64,000 bases of DNA from Gongronella butleri (GCA_025201375.1 JAIWZP010000052.1:124001-188000), one strand, 5' to 3'. Numbered from the stretch's first letter, positions 32,872-44,673 are shown. Notes: generated by a model not told the origin, from the letters alone. Translations and numbers: made by a program.

Positions 32872-34554
32872 ATGATGACCAACACTATTGTAAACTCTTT
32901 CCTTTATGAACATTCCCAATACCTAAACGACCTTTATGGTATTGACTACACAGAAAATTATGACAAACTTTATGGATGGACAGATTTTACGAGCATTTTC
33001 GTTGACAGCATTATGCTATGGTGCGCCTTTGACACGAATTGTGACGTTACCCAAAAGATCAAGTTCTTCATGGGTATCATCAAGAGCTGCTTGTTATCTG
33101 CCTTTGAAAATCATCAGTTTCGCATAAAATATATCAGAAAAGGCATATGGCAGAGCTTTGATCTCGCATCTGAGGAAATGGAAATGCGTCAATCATGGAA
33201 TGAAGTAGGTTACCTTGGTATTAATGTCACGTTTCATAATATTAGCTTGAATGACGTACTTCATTCCTTGCAACAAGAGGCTCTCGCAAGATTGCATGAA
33301 AATAGGGTCTTAATTCGAAGTATCGATGTGACAGTTGATTGCGCACGCATTTCGACGCGTAAAATCATCGAAAAATACCTCCTGTCACGCAATCTTGCCA
33401 CCATATTTGATATTGTGAATGACCGACGAAAAACTGGTGATAACTGCATCTCTTACCTAGGCAAGTGTCCCCAATTGAACAACGCAAATACTCGTACGAA
33501 AATCTATAACAAGTTCATTCAGGCCTTGGAAAGCACGCAAGTTCTTCAGCTCCTAGGATCACGTCTCAGCCATCTTGTTGCCAGTCCAGATACCTCATCC
33601 ATGGAAAGACTAAAGCGTTTTCTAGGTGCTGGATATACTCGTATCGAATTAACCATCTACGGCAGCACGCTCTTTGCTCCCACCTCATACGAACATGCAA
33701 TGAACAACTTGCTGGATGATCTTGCAGAATGCCCCACTTTCAATGTTCCCTTGTACGAGCAATGGCACAAGATTGTCGATAAGCTTTCCCAAGTTACTGC
33801 AGTGTACATCGAGAGTGCAGGTACTTTTGCTTACTGTCATTGGTGGAACTCACTTACAAGGCGAATGCAGGGTATTTGTAAAGATAAAATTAGCAGAGAT
33901 AAACTTGAGTGCTTGTTAGCCAACTTCAGCTTCAACGACAGAATTATCCACTGCTTCTTTATTGAGCAAATCACTGCTGACACCACCGGTAACAATCACT
34001 CGTATGACGTTATTAAACACGAGCGTTACCAAAGAGCTGAAGGATGTAACGCCATGACGTTGGTACCTGGTCTGTCCAATTCCTTGTTTCCTTCCCGTAG
34101 TCGTCTTCAAATAGAAAATATCAGCATGTTTGCCGACGTTGGCCTTGATATCTATAAGAACATCTACATCGAGTGGCCTAACCATCGCCTGGAAAATTCT
34201 ATCAATCGCAGTTTGGCGCCGTTGGTCAAGATAGAAGATTCCTTTAGCATGTTATCCTTGACCAATGCGCTCCCAGAGTCATTGATCGTCATAAACAGCC
34301 CTCAGGTATCATCATACAGAGCTGATTATTCATGTCTTGCCATTGGTGAAACTTACACTGTAAATAAGTATGGATACGCGTCGTTCAGAAATAAAACGTA
34401 TCTACATCTGGTCCTCAATAATGGCATTGTGAAAGCACGCTGCAGCAGTGATGAATTGCAAGGAGTAATCGAAGCAAATATCGCTGGAAATGTAGTCTTT
34501 AGCTTTATTGTTACTCGCAAGGTAAAAAGAACCGTTTACGTTAATATCATCTGA
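32872..34554 (+). CDS. Element-encoded protein with replication-initiator-like motifs
   Basis: 560 aa, intronless, start 32872 (MMTN). Three segments in order match the pattern of Rep_trans / phage gpII-type replication initiation proteins: IRSIDVTVDCAR (about 148-159), TRTKIYNKFIQALES (207-221) and GYTRIELTIYG (254-264). In those families they are the R-x-D-x-x-x-D strand, the Y-[DN]-K strand and the R-x-E strand. The remainder (to 560) is unassigned, and I see no helicase Walker motif. A catalytic Tyr cannot be picked with confidence. The stop is 6 bp before the right direct repeat. The resemblance is by motif only, so this is a hypothesis. Coding is certain from the long clean ORF and compact packing. 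Confidence 0.75.
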   Translation: MMTNTIVNSFLYEHSQYLNDLYGIDYTENYDKLYGWTDFTSIFVDSIMLWCAFDTNCDVTQKIKFFMGIIKSCLLSAFENHQFRIKYIRKGIWQSFDLASEEMEMRQSWNEVGYLGINVTFHNISLNDVLHSLQQEALARLHENRVLIRSIDVTVDCARISTRKIIEKYLLSRNLATIFDIVNDRRKTGDNCISYLGKCPQLNNANTRTKIYNKFIQALESTQVLQLLGSRLSHLVASPDTSSMERLKRFLGAGYTRIELTIYGSTLFAPTSYEHAMNNLLDDLAECPTFNVPLYEQWHKIVDKLSQVTAVYIESAGTFAYCHWWNSLTRRMQGICKDKISRDKLECLLANFSFNDRIIHCFFIEQITADTTGNNHSYDVIKHERYQRAEGCNAMTLVPGLSNSLFPSRSRLQIENISMFADVGLDIYKNIYIEWPNHRLENSINRSLAPLVKIEDSFSMLSLTNALPESLIVINSPQVSSYRADYSCLAIGETYTVNKYGYASFRNKTYLHLVLNNGIVKARCSSDELQGVIEANIAGNVVFSFIVTRKVKRTVYVNII

Positions 34555-34560
34555 TGCTGT

Positions 34561-34804
34561 AGGCGATCGGGCAAGTCTTTTTGTTCAAAATTTGTCTAAT
34601 TGTTTAAAACGCGTCTAGATAATCATTTGCAAACCAATTAATTACGTAATCGGGACCGAAGCAAAGACACGGGTATAAGGCCACAGTGTCTTCCCGGGAG
34701 ACAATGTTCAGTGCAATTAAAAAGACTTTAAAGGCATAGATGTCCTATAAAATAAATGTTGATCTATCATACTAAGCACAGGCAACCAATTATGACCGAC
34801 CTCC
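34561..34804 (+). repeat. Terminal direct repeat, right copy
   Basis: Same orientation and length as 31027-31270 with a single substitution. It directly follows the stop of the Rep-like gene. On its right the sequence passes into CTAGACACCAGCGC and then R1 tail sequence (AGTCATCTCATTAGATGCTT). Confidence 0.95.
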
Positions 34805-35090
34805 CTAGACACCAGCGCTTTTAGAGTCATCTCATTAGATGCTTTGATCCCCTCTTCTTGTTAAGCAAATCTGTAATAAAAATCGGGGGTTGACTTGACG
34901 GATCGCGAGGAAATGGTGATCTAAGTCAAATTTTAGTAGAAACTGGAATTTCTAGACCAGTTTAGGTCTTAGGTCAGTGAAACTGGTCTTACAGTATTTA
35001 ACAGAGAATCAAATTCTACATTTTTATCACCGCAAGTTTGCCGTGGGTTGCTTTGTTCGTTTCCGAGAAAATAAATTGGGATTGAAATAT
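34805..35090 (+). repeat. R1 tail (R1b), copy 2
   Basis: 34823-35090 follows 29905-30160 in order (AGTCATCTCATTAGATGCTT, TAATAAAAATC, GAAACTGGTCTTA, GCCGTGGGTTG). It is a fragment of R1, so the element sits among R1/R3 sequences rather than in unique DNA. Confidence 0.6.
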
Positions 35091-35744
35091 TAAATTTGGC
35101 GCCACAAGTGTACAAATATTGCACATCGCTCGGCTTTGCTGGGCTGAGACAAACTGGCCCTCGCGCGCGTCTTGTTCGGTTTGTAAATTTTCAGCATGAT
35201 CGAATGAAAATTTAGCGCGCCAGGGCCGAAATTGTGAATTTCTAGAGAAATATCATCGATTTTCTCGTCAACGGCCTGATCAAACCCCGGTTCTTATTAT
35301 TTTGTTTCCGTGAAGTACTGTATGTACCGGTAAGTCTACATTATACGACGGTAGTATCCTAAATACTACATTGGCCTTTTGAGTGCACTTGGCTTTGCGT
35401 TCTTGATGCTTTGACAGACGTTCTAGAGGTAATTGATGATTCTAATAAATCGCAGCATGGTGAAGTCTGAAATGCACTTCAGATTGCTGCATTTTGAGCA
35501 CTCAGCGTTTTGCACAGATTTCGCCCTGTCATTGCAGTTTCTGCTCTAATACAGGTGCCTCAAAAATCGCTCAATTCGTAATTCTGTTCCGCGTTGCCGA
35601 TGTAAAATTTGATTTAGAATCGAATAAAGTTTTCACACGGTGTCCGTTAACTTAATAAAATTTCGAGATAATCGCACTTTACGCGATTTTACAGTATATC
35701 ACACAATTTAATGTTCTAGGCGTACAGTATTTGATCCCGGAAAA
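35091..35744. other. Gene-free, unique within window
   Basis: No ORF of note. Contains scattered TACTGTA-type motifs (35317, 35691, 35727) and A/T-rich sequence. Nothing else recognised. Confidence 0.4.
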
Positions 35745-37100
35745 TTCAACATAGGCCAAATTTGGGATCAGATGAGCATCAAGTTTCTGATGAGAATGCG
35801 CCAGTTTCATGATGGATGTAAAAAATGGGGTAAAATCACCAACATTTGGTCTCGCACAGCGGTAACGGCTAAGCGCCCCAACGCGTGAGACGCCTCAAAT
35901 GAATCAGTAAGCAAACGCGGTGAAAGCGCTTGTGATTTGGAGACGATATCGCGTCAAGTTCTCGGCGAGTTAGCTTTCAGGAGTGCTTTGACCCTGCTTT
36001 GGCCCTGATTTTACATAAAATGCATTTTCTTAGGACCGAGTGATCCGATTCACAAAAAAAATTGGAATCGTTGAATTTTTGAGTCGACGTTTCATCGGTC
36101 TAAATTTTGGGCCAGATGGTGGGCCTCATCGGGAGAAACGGGTAAAATATTGTTTTGCGCTGGGGTTTACACTAGCAAACACAAATCTTGCGATTTCTCA
36201 GGACTGAGTGATCCGATACATTTGCGAAACAATTCAACACCTTTGAAAAATTGGGTCTACGCTACCATCATTTGATCCAGATCTTGGGCCAGAGGAGCAA
36301 GTACAGTATCATTTGAGGGAGCGCCAGATCCATAGCCGTAAAGGGGAGTAAAATCACCAACATTTGGTCTCGTACGGTGGCTACAGCTGAGCGCCCCGAC
36401 GCGTGAGTCACCTCAAATGCATTAGTGAGCAAACGCGGTGAAATTGCTTGTGGTTTGGAGATATCGCGTCAATTTTACGGCGAGTTAGCCTTCAGGGATC
36501 GTTTTGGTTCTGATTTGGCTCTAATTTTACACAAAATGCATTTTCTCAAGATTGAGCTATCCGATCCCTGGAAAAGCTTGAACCCATTGAAGTTTTGAGT
36601 CGGTTATCCAGTGGTCTAAATTTGGCGCCATGTAGTCAGGCTCATCGGGAGGAACTCGCATAATATTATTTGGCGCTAGGTTTTCTCTAGCAAACACGAA
36701 TCTCGCGATTTCTCGAGACTGAGTGATCTGATCCGCTAAAAAAATTAACACCGCTGGAGACTTGGGTCTACCATTAGCTGGTCCAAATTTGGGGTCAGAT
36801 AAGCAAGTTTCTGAGTAAGTGCCAAATTCATTGGCATAAAGGTAAAACCACCTCCATTTGGTGTCGTACCACGGCGACGGCTGAGCACCCCGACACGCGA
36901 CGCACTCAAATGAATCAGCGAGCAAACGCGCGCGGTAAAAGCGCTTATGGTTTTGGGACATCGCGTCGATTCCTCGGCGAGTTAGACTTCAGGGGTCGTT
37001 TTGGCCCTGACTTTGTGCAATACAGTATGCATTTTCTCACGACTGAGTGATCCGATCTTTGAAAAAAAACTTGACATCGTTGAAATTTTGTGTAAATTAT
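35745..37100 (+). repeat. R2 tandem array, locus B
   Basis: AATGCATTTTCT marks recur at about 36019 and 36535, with a TACAGTA-altered version near 37025, spacing 516 and about 490 bp. Same internal blocks as locus A: CATCGGGAGAAACGGGTAAA, CACCAACATTTGGTCTCG and AACGCGGTGAAA. Array orientation is the same as locus A. Confidence 0.85.
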
Positions 37101-37167
37101 GCGTCCTCTAGCTCAAATATAGGACCATATGAACCGGCTCCAGAGTGCGCGCCCTATTTGACCCTGT

Positions 37168-37204
<37 letters not shown>

Positions 37205-38423
37205 ATTCAACGCAGAATTTGACACATGCTTGCGCTTGTAAACGCCTACATACGCCATGTCAATGTTGGCATCTCTTGCAGCAGACTCTCGTTTGGGTTT
37301 CCTCTCGTCAAAAATCAAAAGGGTGCCCTATTTTGCGCGTTTCGGAGTTTGGCCGACTTTTTGCTTATGTTGCATACCGTGTCGACGCGTCGCCCAGCTA
37401 GGCGGAGATTAATTTTTGCGCGTAGTTCACGTGTCGTGTCAAATAAACGATGGTCAATCAGAATGTTACCGGCAACAGAACGACGATTTGAGTAGATTTG
37501 TTGCTTTTTAGGTTACTGGTCAATGAGCCTGCAGCTTTTACAATATCGAGCAAATGATTCCTAGGTCCTATCATAGCATTCTCGTTCAAAGGAACCCACC
37601 CGCGTCGATCTGCGATCAGTGAATGGTGCGCCATGTCGCTTTCCAAAATCACAGATTTTCCAAAAGGTACAGTCGAGGACAAAAAAATGGAGAAATTTAG
37701 GTCCTCCGATTGCGAGGCCATTGCACTATATGGTGAAGCATCGTAATCACTAAAAATGTATCAAAAACCAGGTGTCCCTTGGCTGGTTTTCGCGTGACAC
37801 GCGATTAAGGGCCAATTTTCGTGACAAGGCTAGTTCAACGAAAAGTGCATGTATCTCCGAAAAAAAAAAAAACGCACCATCAAGAAGAGCACGACTTGCT
37901 GCGTGTTTTGCCATTGGTGATCAATGAAAAAAAAAAAAAAGCATTTTTTTTGCCATTTTTATCACTATTTCAAAGCCATAGGCATTTTTCAACACAGGAA
38001 ATCTCCCGTCGTGTGCACAGCTATGCGTGCCTGTTTCTACTTTATTCATGAAGCTGCTCGTATCTTGCTGGTGGGCGCATATGCGCGGTTCTATGGACGA
38101 CTCAAGGGTCCAAAAATGACATTATTCGGAGGCGTGAAACGCGGGAAAAATGCGAATTTTCTTTGTTTAGAGAGGAATCGCAAAATGTGAAGCGAATGCG
38201 CGTGGTCTCGTCTGACAAAAGACTTGAAGCAGATCAAGTCGGGCCTGTTGCGACATTCCCACTAGCTGAAAAAATTGCCATTGCAATGTGAATTTATGCA
38301 AACTTTTTATTTTTTATTTTTGAGCGTCATGCGTGGAATCGAAAGAGATAAAAGTCGCCATAATGTAATTTTATAAGGGTATGGGTTTAAATGGGAATCC
38401 TAGATAATTGATTGTTGCGAGTC
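37101..38423. other. Gene-free stretch with long poly-A
   Basis: A run of about 30 A at 37171-37200. 37458-37721 minus is an 87-codon ORF (DMAHHSLIADRRGWVPLNEN) with no recognised domain; it could be a gene fragment. 38290-38423 is the 3' flank of the F-box gene. No other feature. Confidence 0.4.
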
Positions 38424-40453
38424 TCACTCGTGTGCCACGCCGGTGTGCGCGTAATTCCACATGTGAGCAATGCCATTGATGGAGACGAGGAGCGCCGACC
38501 ACGAGAGCGCAATGGCGTTGACGGGATGCTCGAGTATACGTGAGTAAATGCATTCGCCGGTGGCGACAGACCAGATGCGCACGGACCGGTCTTTTGCGCC
38601 TGTGGCAATGCGCAGGCCATCGGATGCCATGCATGTAATGTGGTCGACGTGGCCAAAAAGCGTGCGCAGGCATTGGCCTGTTTCCAGGTCCCACAGGCGC
38701 ACGGTGTGGTCCTGGCTGCAAGAAAGTGCCAGCGGCAGCAGGGCACGCGACAAATTTGTCGACTTTGGTGTATTTTCTTGGTCGGGTGATGGCAATGCGG
38801 TTAAAACGGCCGTGTCATCATAATGTTGGTTGTGTAAAAGGTCGCGCGGCACGAGTGCGACCTTGTTGATCGGCGCGTGATGGCCGGTGAGGACGCGTAC
38901 ACATTGATTATCGAGCCATACACGGATAGAGGCGTCATCGCCGGCGGAAATGATGACACGTGTTGGAGAGGAGGTCAAAGCACGATCCAGGATGTCGACG
39001 GAGCGAACGGGGCCATCGTGGCCAGCGAGCAAGGTGCTGTGGCCAGAGGCAAAGTCCCAAACACGCAAAGTGTGATCGATTGCGCCAGTGACAAGCACAT
39101 TGGATGCGAATTTCAACGCCGTCAAGGGCGCGTGGTGGCCGACGAGGGTGCGGATGTTCACGCCGCGGTGCCAGTCCCAAATGGACACGCTGTGATTGGT
39201 GTGGCCAACAATTAACTTGTTTTCGTCGAATTGAAGGCACGCCAATTCGGACGGCATGACCAGGACGCGCATCAAGGGATGATCCTGTTGCTGCTGCTGG
39301 TTATGCTGATGGTGCAGCAGGGGCTTTGAATCGTGTTTGTAGACGTGGATCGTCCGATCCGCATAGCCAATCATGTAAACGCCAATGGGATCGCAAAAGG
39401 CCATGCAGATCACGCCATCCTTGGGTGCGCGCTCGTCACCACTGGGCTGCTCGTCATTTTTGGGAGGTTGGTCGTCGGCGTTGTGTTCGGGGAGATCGAC
39501 GAGCGTGTCTTTGTAGCGGTGATGGCGCCAATTCCTCTCAACAAGCATTCCGTCGCGATACAGCGTCTTCCATGAGCGTATCCTGTGGTCGGTATGATTG
39601 TTAGAAGGGTGTTTTGCGTGCCGCGTGCTGTTTGTTGCGTGTCGGGTGTTTCTTTTTTTGGCAATTCCGCGGTGGTGGCCATTTGCTGGCTCATTTGCAG
39701 CCATTCGCGATAATGGGAGGCCGTGCAGCGCCTTTTTAAGGAGACGTGCTGGTGGTGGTGGTGTTGGTGGTGCAAGATGGCGAGACGGCTCCAGCAGCCA
39801 TGGTGCACATGCCAAAGCCCAGCCGCACCGCAAACAATGGCGGCCAATATGCTGCTGACAGAGGCTATGCCAGAGCGTCTCGTCATTTGCCATGCGCTGC
39901 CAAGCACGCGACACTTGCGCAACTTGGCACAGTGTAATCGCATCCAAGTAGCTAAAAATTTCAAGTGACACATGCCTGGAGTGTGATCACATGGCAAAAA
40001 AAGAAGAAAAAAGAAAAAAAAGGAGAAACGGGCTCTGTCAATCAATTTTGTCGGTGATGATGCCATGCCTCTTTTTTTTTTCTATTTTGTTTTTGTTGGC
40101 GACCCCCCTCCCCAATAGGTTTGTACCTCGGAAGCACGGCAACAAAGTCGATTTTCAGCAGCGGCTGTAGAGATTCGTAGATAAAGGACAATTGGGGCAT
40201 ACAGCACGCGGAAAGAATGCCCTTGAGCATCAATTGCCTCTGATTCTGCGGCGCGGCGGCAAACAGCGACCAAATATGCTGAATGGACGCGCCATCAACG
40301 GATGACAAGCGTTCTAGGGACTTTTTTCCAATAACTGTGAGTCAAAGCGTGAAACATCGAATGAGATGGACGTACCAAATCAAATGGAGGGTCATGACGT
40401 TTCTTGGCAAGGTCCTTGCGATGCCGATAACACCTCTGAGTGGGCGAGGACAT
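38424..40453 (-). CDS. F-box/WD40 protein, Met30/SconB-like SCF substrate receptor
   Basis: Exons 40453-40376, 40320-40127 and 39975-38424 give 1824 nt, about 607 aa. The N-terminal CYRHRKDLAKKRHDPP and the IQHIWSLFAAAPQNQRQLML, CCMPQLSFI dimerisation-type region match Met30/SconB. The F-box spans the second intron (KIDFVAVLPR, then LEIFSYLDAITLCQVAQVSR). A long His/Gln-rich insert precedes the WD40 propeller, where repeats such as VSIWDWHRGVNIRTLVGHH, LRVWDFASGHSTLLAGHDG, IRVWLDNQCVRVLTGHH, VRLWDLETGQCLRTLFGH and VRIWSVATGECIYSRIL are clear. Met30/SconB target bZIP sulphur regulators for SCF ubiquitination. Pop1/2-type Cdc4 proteins are the alternative. The exon-2 acceptor (AAAAAAG) is chosen because it alone keeps phase. 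Confidence 0.85.
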
Positions 40454-40821
40454 GTGTCAAGGGGGTCAAGTCGATTGAAGAAAAAACAAGAAAAACAAGC
40501 AAAAAAGAAAAAGAAAAACTTTAAAAAACGAACCAAGGGAGAAATCCATAGGCATGTCAATTGCGTGCTGCTTGCAGCGCGTAAAAAAGGAAATTGTCAA
40601 AGGAGCAAAAGCATGGCTTTGGAACAATCAAGCTTCGTGGCACCTGTCTTTTATTGATGTCATACAAGTTAAAATACGCAAAAAAAGGGACGAGGTTGGA
40701 AGGGGAAGTGCCAGGGGGGTTTGGCCAAGTATGTAGCAAGGGAATGCAGTTTAAAATAGACAAAATGAAATGGCAAAATAATCGACAAAACGAATAAAAT
40801 GACTCTTTTTTTTTTTTAAAT
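40454..40821. other. Intergenic between NHA1-like and Met30-like genes
   Basis: A/T-rich with poly-A and poly-T tracts, holding the 5' flank of the F-box gene and the 3' flank of the antiporter gene. No extra gene or repeat seen. Confidence 0.4.
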
Positions 40822-43800
40822 CTACAGCTGCGGCTGCCTCTCATTGTGGTCAGAGGTGATGGTGGATTTAGTGGTGTGTTCAGACGATCGACGGGGTTGT
40901 CTGACTGTTGGGGGCGAAAGTTGCATCTCCAACACGCCAGGGGCTAGGATGGAAGGTGGTTGTGGTGTTTGTGCCTCCTGAGCACGAGGCGTAGCGGCAC
41001 TGGCTGGCGCCGCACGCTTAAAAAAATAATGGCGTAATCCCTGAGAGGAATGGTGCCTCGTGGTCGCGTCGTCGTCGTGTGCCGTTGAGGCGTCTTTATC
41101 TTTTTGCAGGTCAGGTGCACGTCTCAACGGTGAATGCTTGTTGATCCAAGACATGAGGCTGGGGGTATCGTGCGCTGGATCGTTTTCGTCCTCTTCTTGC
41201 CTTTGGAGATGCTCGTGCGGATGGCGCTGAGGTGACTTGGACAAGGTGGACAGATTCGTGTGCGATAAATTGCGTGGCTTGATCGGTTCCACAAAGCGGA
41301 TGCCTTGTGTTTCAATGGTGGCCGAGCTCCCTCGGCGGCGCGTCTTGTGACGCGCCAAGTAGATGGTTGGCGGGCTATACATGCCGGTCGGCACGCGCAG
41401 AGTCGCATCCATGTTCTCGGAAGACGTGTCTTTTTTCGTCTTTTCCTTTTCGTCCTCGTGGATCGTGTGTTCCTCGACTGTGCGCATGTACCCAAGTGAC
41501 GGCACGTCATTGATATCATTTTCCAAGGTCACGGACACGCGCGGCTGGTGTGCCGGTGGTGCAAGCATGGAATTGTCGTCATTGTTGGGCAAATAGTCCT
41601 CCTCGGCAAGATCATCGTCCAAATCCATTTGAATGACCTTGGCATCCAGCGGCATGGGCGCGCCTGAAGCCGTCTTTTCTTGCCAATGGCGGTGGATCGT
41701 GTTAAAAAGCGTATTTCGCTGCAGCTCCGTCATGGACGGCGGCTGCTTTTGCTGATTGTGGTAGTGGTGCAGCAAATCATCCTCGCTGCGCCGGTGTTGG
41801 AATTTTGGCAGGTGCAGCACCTGGCTGGCATTGCTACCAATGCTTGTAATGGACAATGTTCGCGATCGGATGCGCTTTCCAAGCTTGAACAGTGGAATTG
41901 TCGTGCCATGCACGAGCACGGACGATAACACAATGAACAGTACAACCGGATTGATCACCTGGATCGACACGGGCAGCGGCTGCCCCGCGTACACATGCTC
42001 CAGCTCCTCTTTGGCGATTTTTGACAAAAACACGGCTCCGACGCCCATGGGGCCAAACCATCCGCTAAATGCAGCCTCCCGGTACGTCTTGATGGACGGC
42101 ATCGCTGGCTTGAGGAGCAACACAATCGGCAGACGACGGAAAAGTAAAATCATAATGGCAAGCACCACCAATCTCCAAGGCGCAAGCCCAATGCTCGCAT
42201 TGGTGAATTCACTCCATGGCTATGAATACACCCAATCGCGTATCATAAAAAAAACCGCGTCAATAGACCAATTCAAACATAAAAGAAAATGTGCTGTGGG
42301 CTTACAATGATGGCGCCAATGTATACAAAAATAGCCAAATTCAGCATCATGTCAATCACTTCTTGGAAATGCGCTTCCTCAGTCTCCTTTCGAAACCACG
42401 CATCCCAGGAAAAGGCATTGCCTGCCACAAAGCACGCCAACACGTCATCGCTGCCGGAGAAACCGGTCATGCTCATGAGAAACAGCTAAAAAACGTTAAA
42501 AAAGAGAACCGTGAGCGCCGAAAACTCGTGTGGCGGCCATGACGCGTGCCTTTTTTTTTTCCCATTTCACTTACAGCTAGAGCAATTGCAAATGACAAAA
42601 AAGAAGGTTTGTCGATCAAATGGCTAGAATGAGAAGAACGAAAAAGAAAGCGCATCACGCAAAAGGGTCAGTCGTCGCAGCTGCATGAATGTTGCGTCCG
42701 GAAAAGGAAGGCTCGTGTCACGTTTGCCCGGAGCGGCGAGAAATGGAAGCATTTCTTACTGTTTTTCGGACCATTGCAGGATTTTTCGAGCCAGGTAGCC
42801 GACAACGACACCAATGACACATGAAAGCACAATCTGAAAGAGGCATGTCACGTATATCCACTTGCCAACGGCCACGCCCACGGTATCCTCGCCAATTAAA
42901 AAGATGGCAAGGAACAAAAAAGGAAATCCCATGCCATCATTCGCGCCGCTGATTCATGCAAGATTCAAAAAAAAAAAAAAAGATGAGACGACTCGCCCCT
43001 TGTTTTTCCTCCCCTATTCAGTTTTTAAACGTGGATCGTGCCCTACCTTTCGGCCGAAAGTGCATTGCGGATATGCGCAGGCACATGCTTTTCCGCAAAA
43101 CGACCCTTGACAACCGAATTGGCCAGCACCTAAAAGCAAAAAAAAAAAAAAAAAAAAAGCATGCGTGTCCTTGGCATCAGCATAAATCCCTTGCCCCTGG
43201 TTTTATCTTGCAAAAAGATTTTACCGGATCAGTGGGACACACACATGCCGCAATCACCAAGGATTCAAGCTACAAAAAAAATAGAGTCAATGGGATGTGT
43301 GTGTGTTTTTTTTCTCTGCGACAAACTTACGTAGCTGATGGGCGGGATCAATGCCCAGATGAACATGCCACTGATGAGCCACATAAATATCATGACCGGC
43401 AGCAAAAACATCAGCATGGTGAGCCATTCCTTTTTAAAATAATGCCTGCCATTGGAAAAAAAAGGGCTTTTGTGTGAGTGGAAATCGTGCAGAAAAAATC
43501 ATGCTACAATCCTTACTTTGGCAATTCAATCCCGACAGCCATCACCTTTTTTTTTTTTTTTTTTTGCGAAAAAAAAGACAGATCAGACGCGCTTTTTGCT
43601 CGATTTTTGCTTGAAGCTATTTTTTTTACCTGGATGGCAATGATGCAGCGCGTCAGCTGCTTGGTGATTTCATCATGGTCCTGCCATGTGTAGGGGTTGA
43701 TTGCATTGGTCACCAAGGGTCCCGACAAGATGCCAATGACAAGCGCGACAACTCGAAAAAAAAAGAAATGGGTCGCAGTGTGAGCCGTCTACGTGCTTTT

Positions 43801-43977
43801 TTTTCCGACCGCCACACTTTTTTTTCTCTTTCTCATTTTAAGCTTACAAGCTTCGGAAAGAAAGAGTCTTTCCTTGAGAAACATGGACACATAACCAAAA
43901 AATACAATAAAGCCGCTAAGCACGGCGATTGCAATGGTGAACGCCGAGAACTCGCCTGGAATCAGCTCGACCGCCAT
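40822..43977 (-). CDS. NHA1: Plasma-membrane Na+/H+ antiporter (CPA1, Nha1/Sod2 type)
   Basis: Exports Na+ (and probably K+) in exchange for H+. Ten exons: 43977-43848, 43751-43630, 43545-43517, 43445-43331, 43269-43225, 43129-43047, 42948-42760, 42623-42575, 42485-42306 and 42219-40822; 2340 nt, about 779 aa, phases all close. Membrane helices run from SAFTIAIAVLSGFIVFFGYV onward. Family landmarks: FVALVIGILSGPLVTNAINP, VMAVGIELPKHYFKKEW, LVIAACVCPTDPVLANSVVK (the TDP motif), SGANDGMGFPFLFLAIFLIG (ion-binding ND), GFSGSDDVLACFVAGNAFSW (DD) and AAFSGWFGPMGVGA. The last ~350 residues form a hydrophilic cytosolic tail, as in Nha1. No lesion seen. Confidence 0.94.
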
Positions 43978-44673
43978 GAATTGAGTGTATAATTGGGAGC
44001 TGGGGGTTCGGGTAACTCGATAAAGGAGGCAAAAACGAAAGAAAGGAAGAGAAAAAACAGGACGACAAACACAAAAAGACAAATAAAATAGAAAAATTGG
44101 GTTAGTATCAAAAGGAACCACCCCAAATAAGAATCATCTGGTGGCAAAAGACACGCTCACTCAGTTTGTCGTTTTGTGGAGAGCGTGTCCCAGGATTTTT
44201 TTCGCGCTGAGCTTCGGTGTTTCAATGTTCAGGATCGAAATTCATGCTACCGTGCTGAAAAAAAAGGGTTGGTCCCATTCAAATGAGCCAAGGGTTGCCT
44301 CCCTCCCTCCTCCTTTTTTTCCATTTGACTCTCTCCATCCGTTCGCTACTCCTGCAAAACATACAAAAAGCGATTTGCGTCCCCTATTTTCTGACAAAGG
44401 ATTGCCCAATTGCAATTCCAGGGCTTGCTTTTGCTTTTTTTTTTCTCTTCTTTCTTTTTTTTCTTTTTCATTGTTGTTTTGAGACGCGCGCGGCTGCCTG
44501 GCCCCTTTTTTGTTGCTGTATAGATGAAATCCATTCAATGCCCTCTTTTCCATCGTCGTTTTGACGATCAATATTCGCTGGACCTGCAAGGCTTTGTAAT
44601 TGACAGCTAAAAAGGGGAGACGCGGGGGAGGGGACTGACGTCGTTTGTTTTTTTTCTCTCTTTTTCGGATTAG
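43978..44673. other. Divergent promoter region, pyrimidine-rich
   Basis: Separates two divergent starts (43977 minus and 44674 plus). Contains poly-T and CT-rich tracts at 44310-44340 and 44430-44475, typical of core promoters in this window. ORFs here are low complexity. Confidence 0.45.

Larger units (their letters stand above)
31027..34804. mobile_element. 3.78-kb element with terminal direct repeats, DDE transposase and Rep-like gene
   Basis: Two copies of a 244-bp sequence in the same orientation (31027-31270 and 34561-34804) bound a 3.29-kb interior. The interior is filled by two intronless divergent genes whose stop codons lie 12 bp and 6 bp from the inner repeat edges. The repeats differ by one base (GATTACG versus AATTACG), so the insertion is young. 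The outer borders both show CCTAG (31024-31028 and 34804-34808), possibly a short target duplication. There are no terminal inverted repeats and no reverse transcriptase, so it is neither a usual cut-and-paste transposon nor an LTR retrotransposon. Confidence 0.85.

Noticed and set aside
31027..34804. LTR retrotransposon
   Set aside because: Direct repeats look LTR-like, but there is no gag, protease, reverse transcriptase or RNase H, the repeats do not have TG...CA ends, and the two genes are divergent.
37458..37721. 87-aa minus-strand ORF
   Set aside because: Reads somewhat like protein but has no recognised family, no flanking exons and no promoter cues; kept only as a possible gene fragment.
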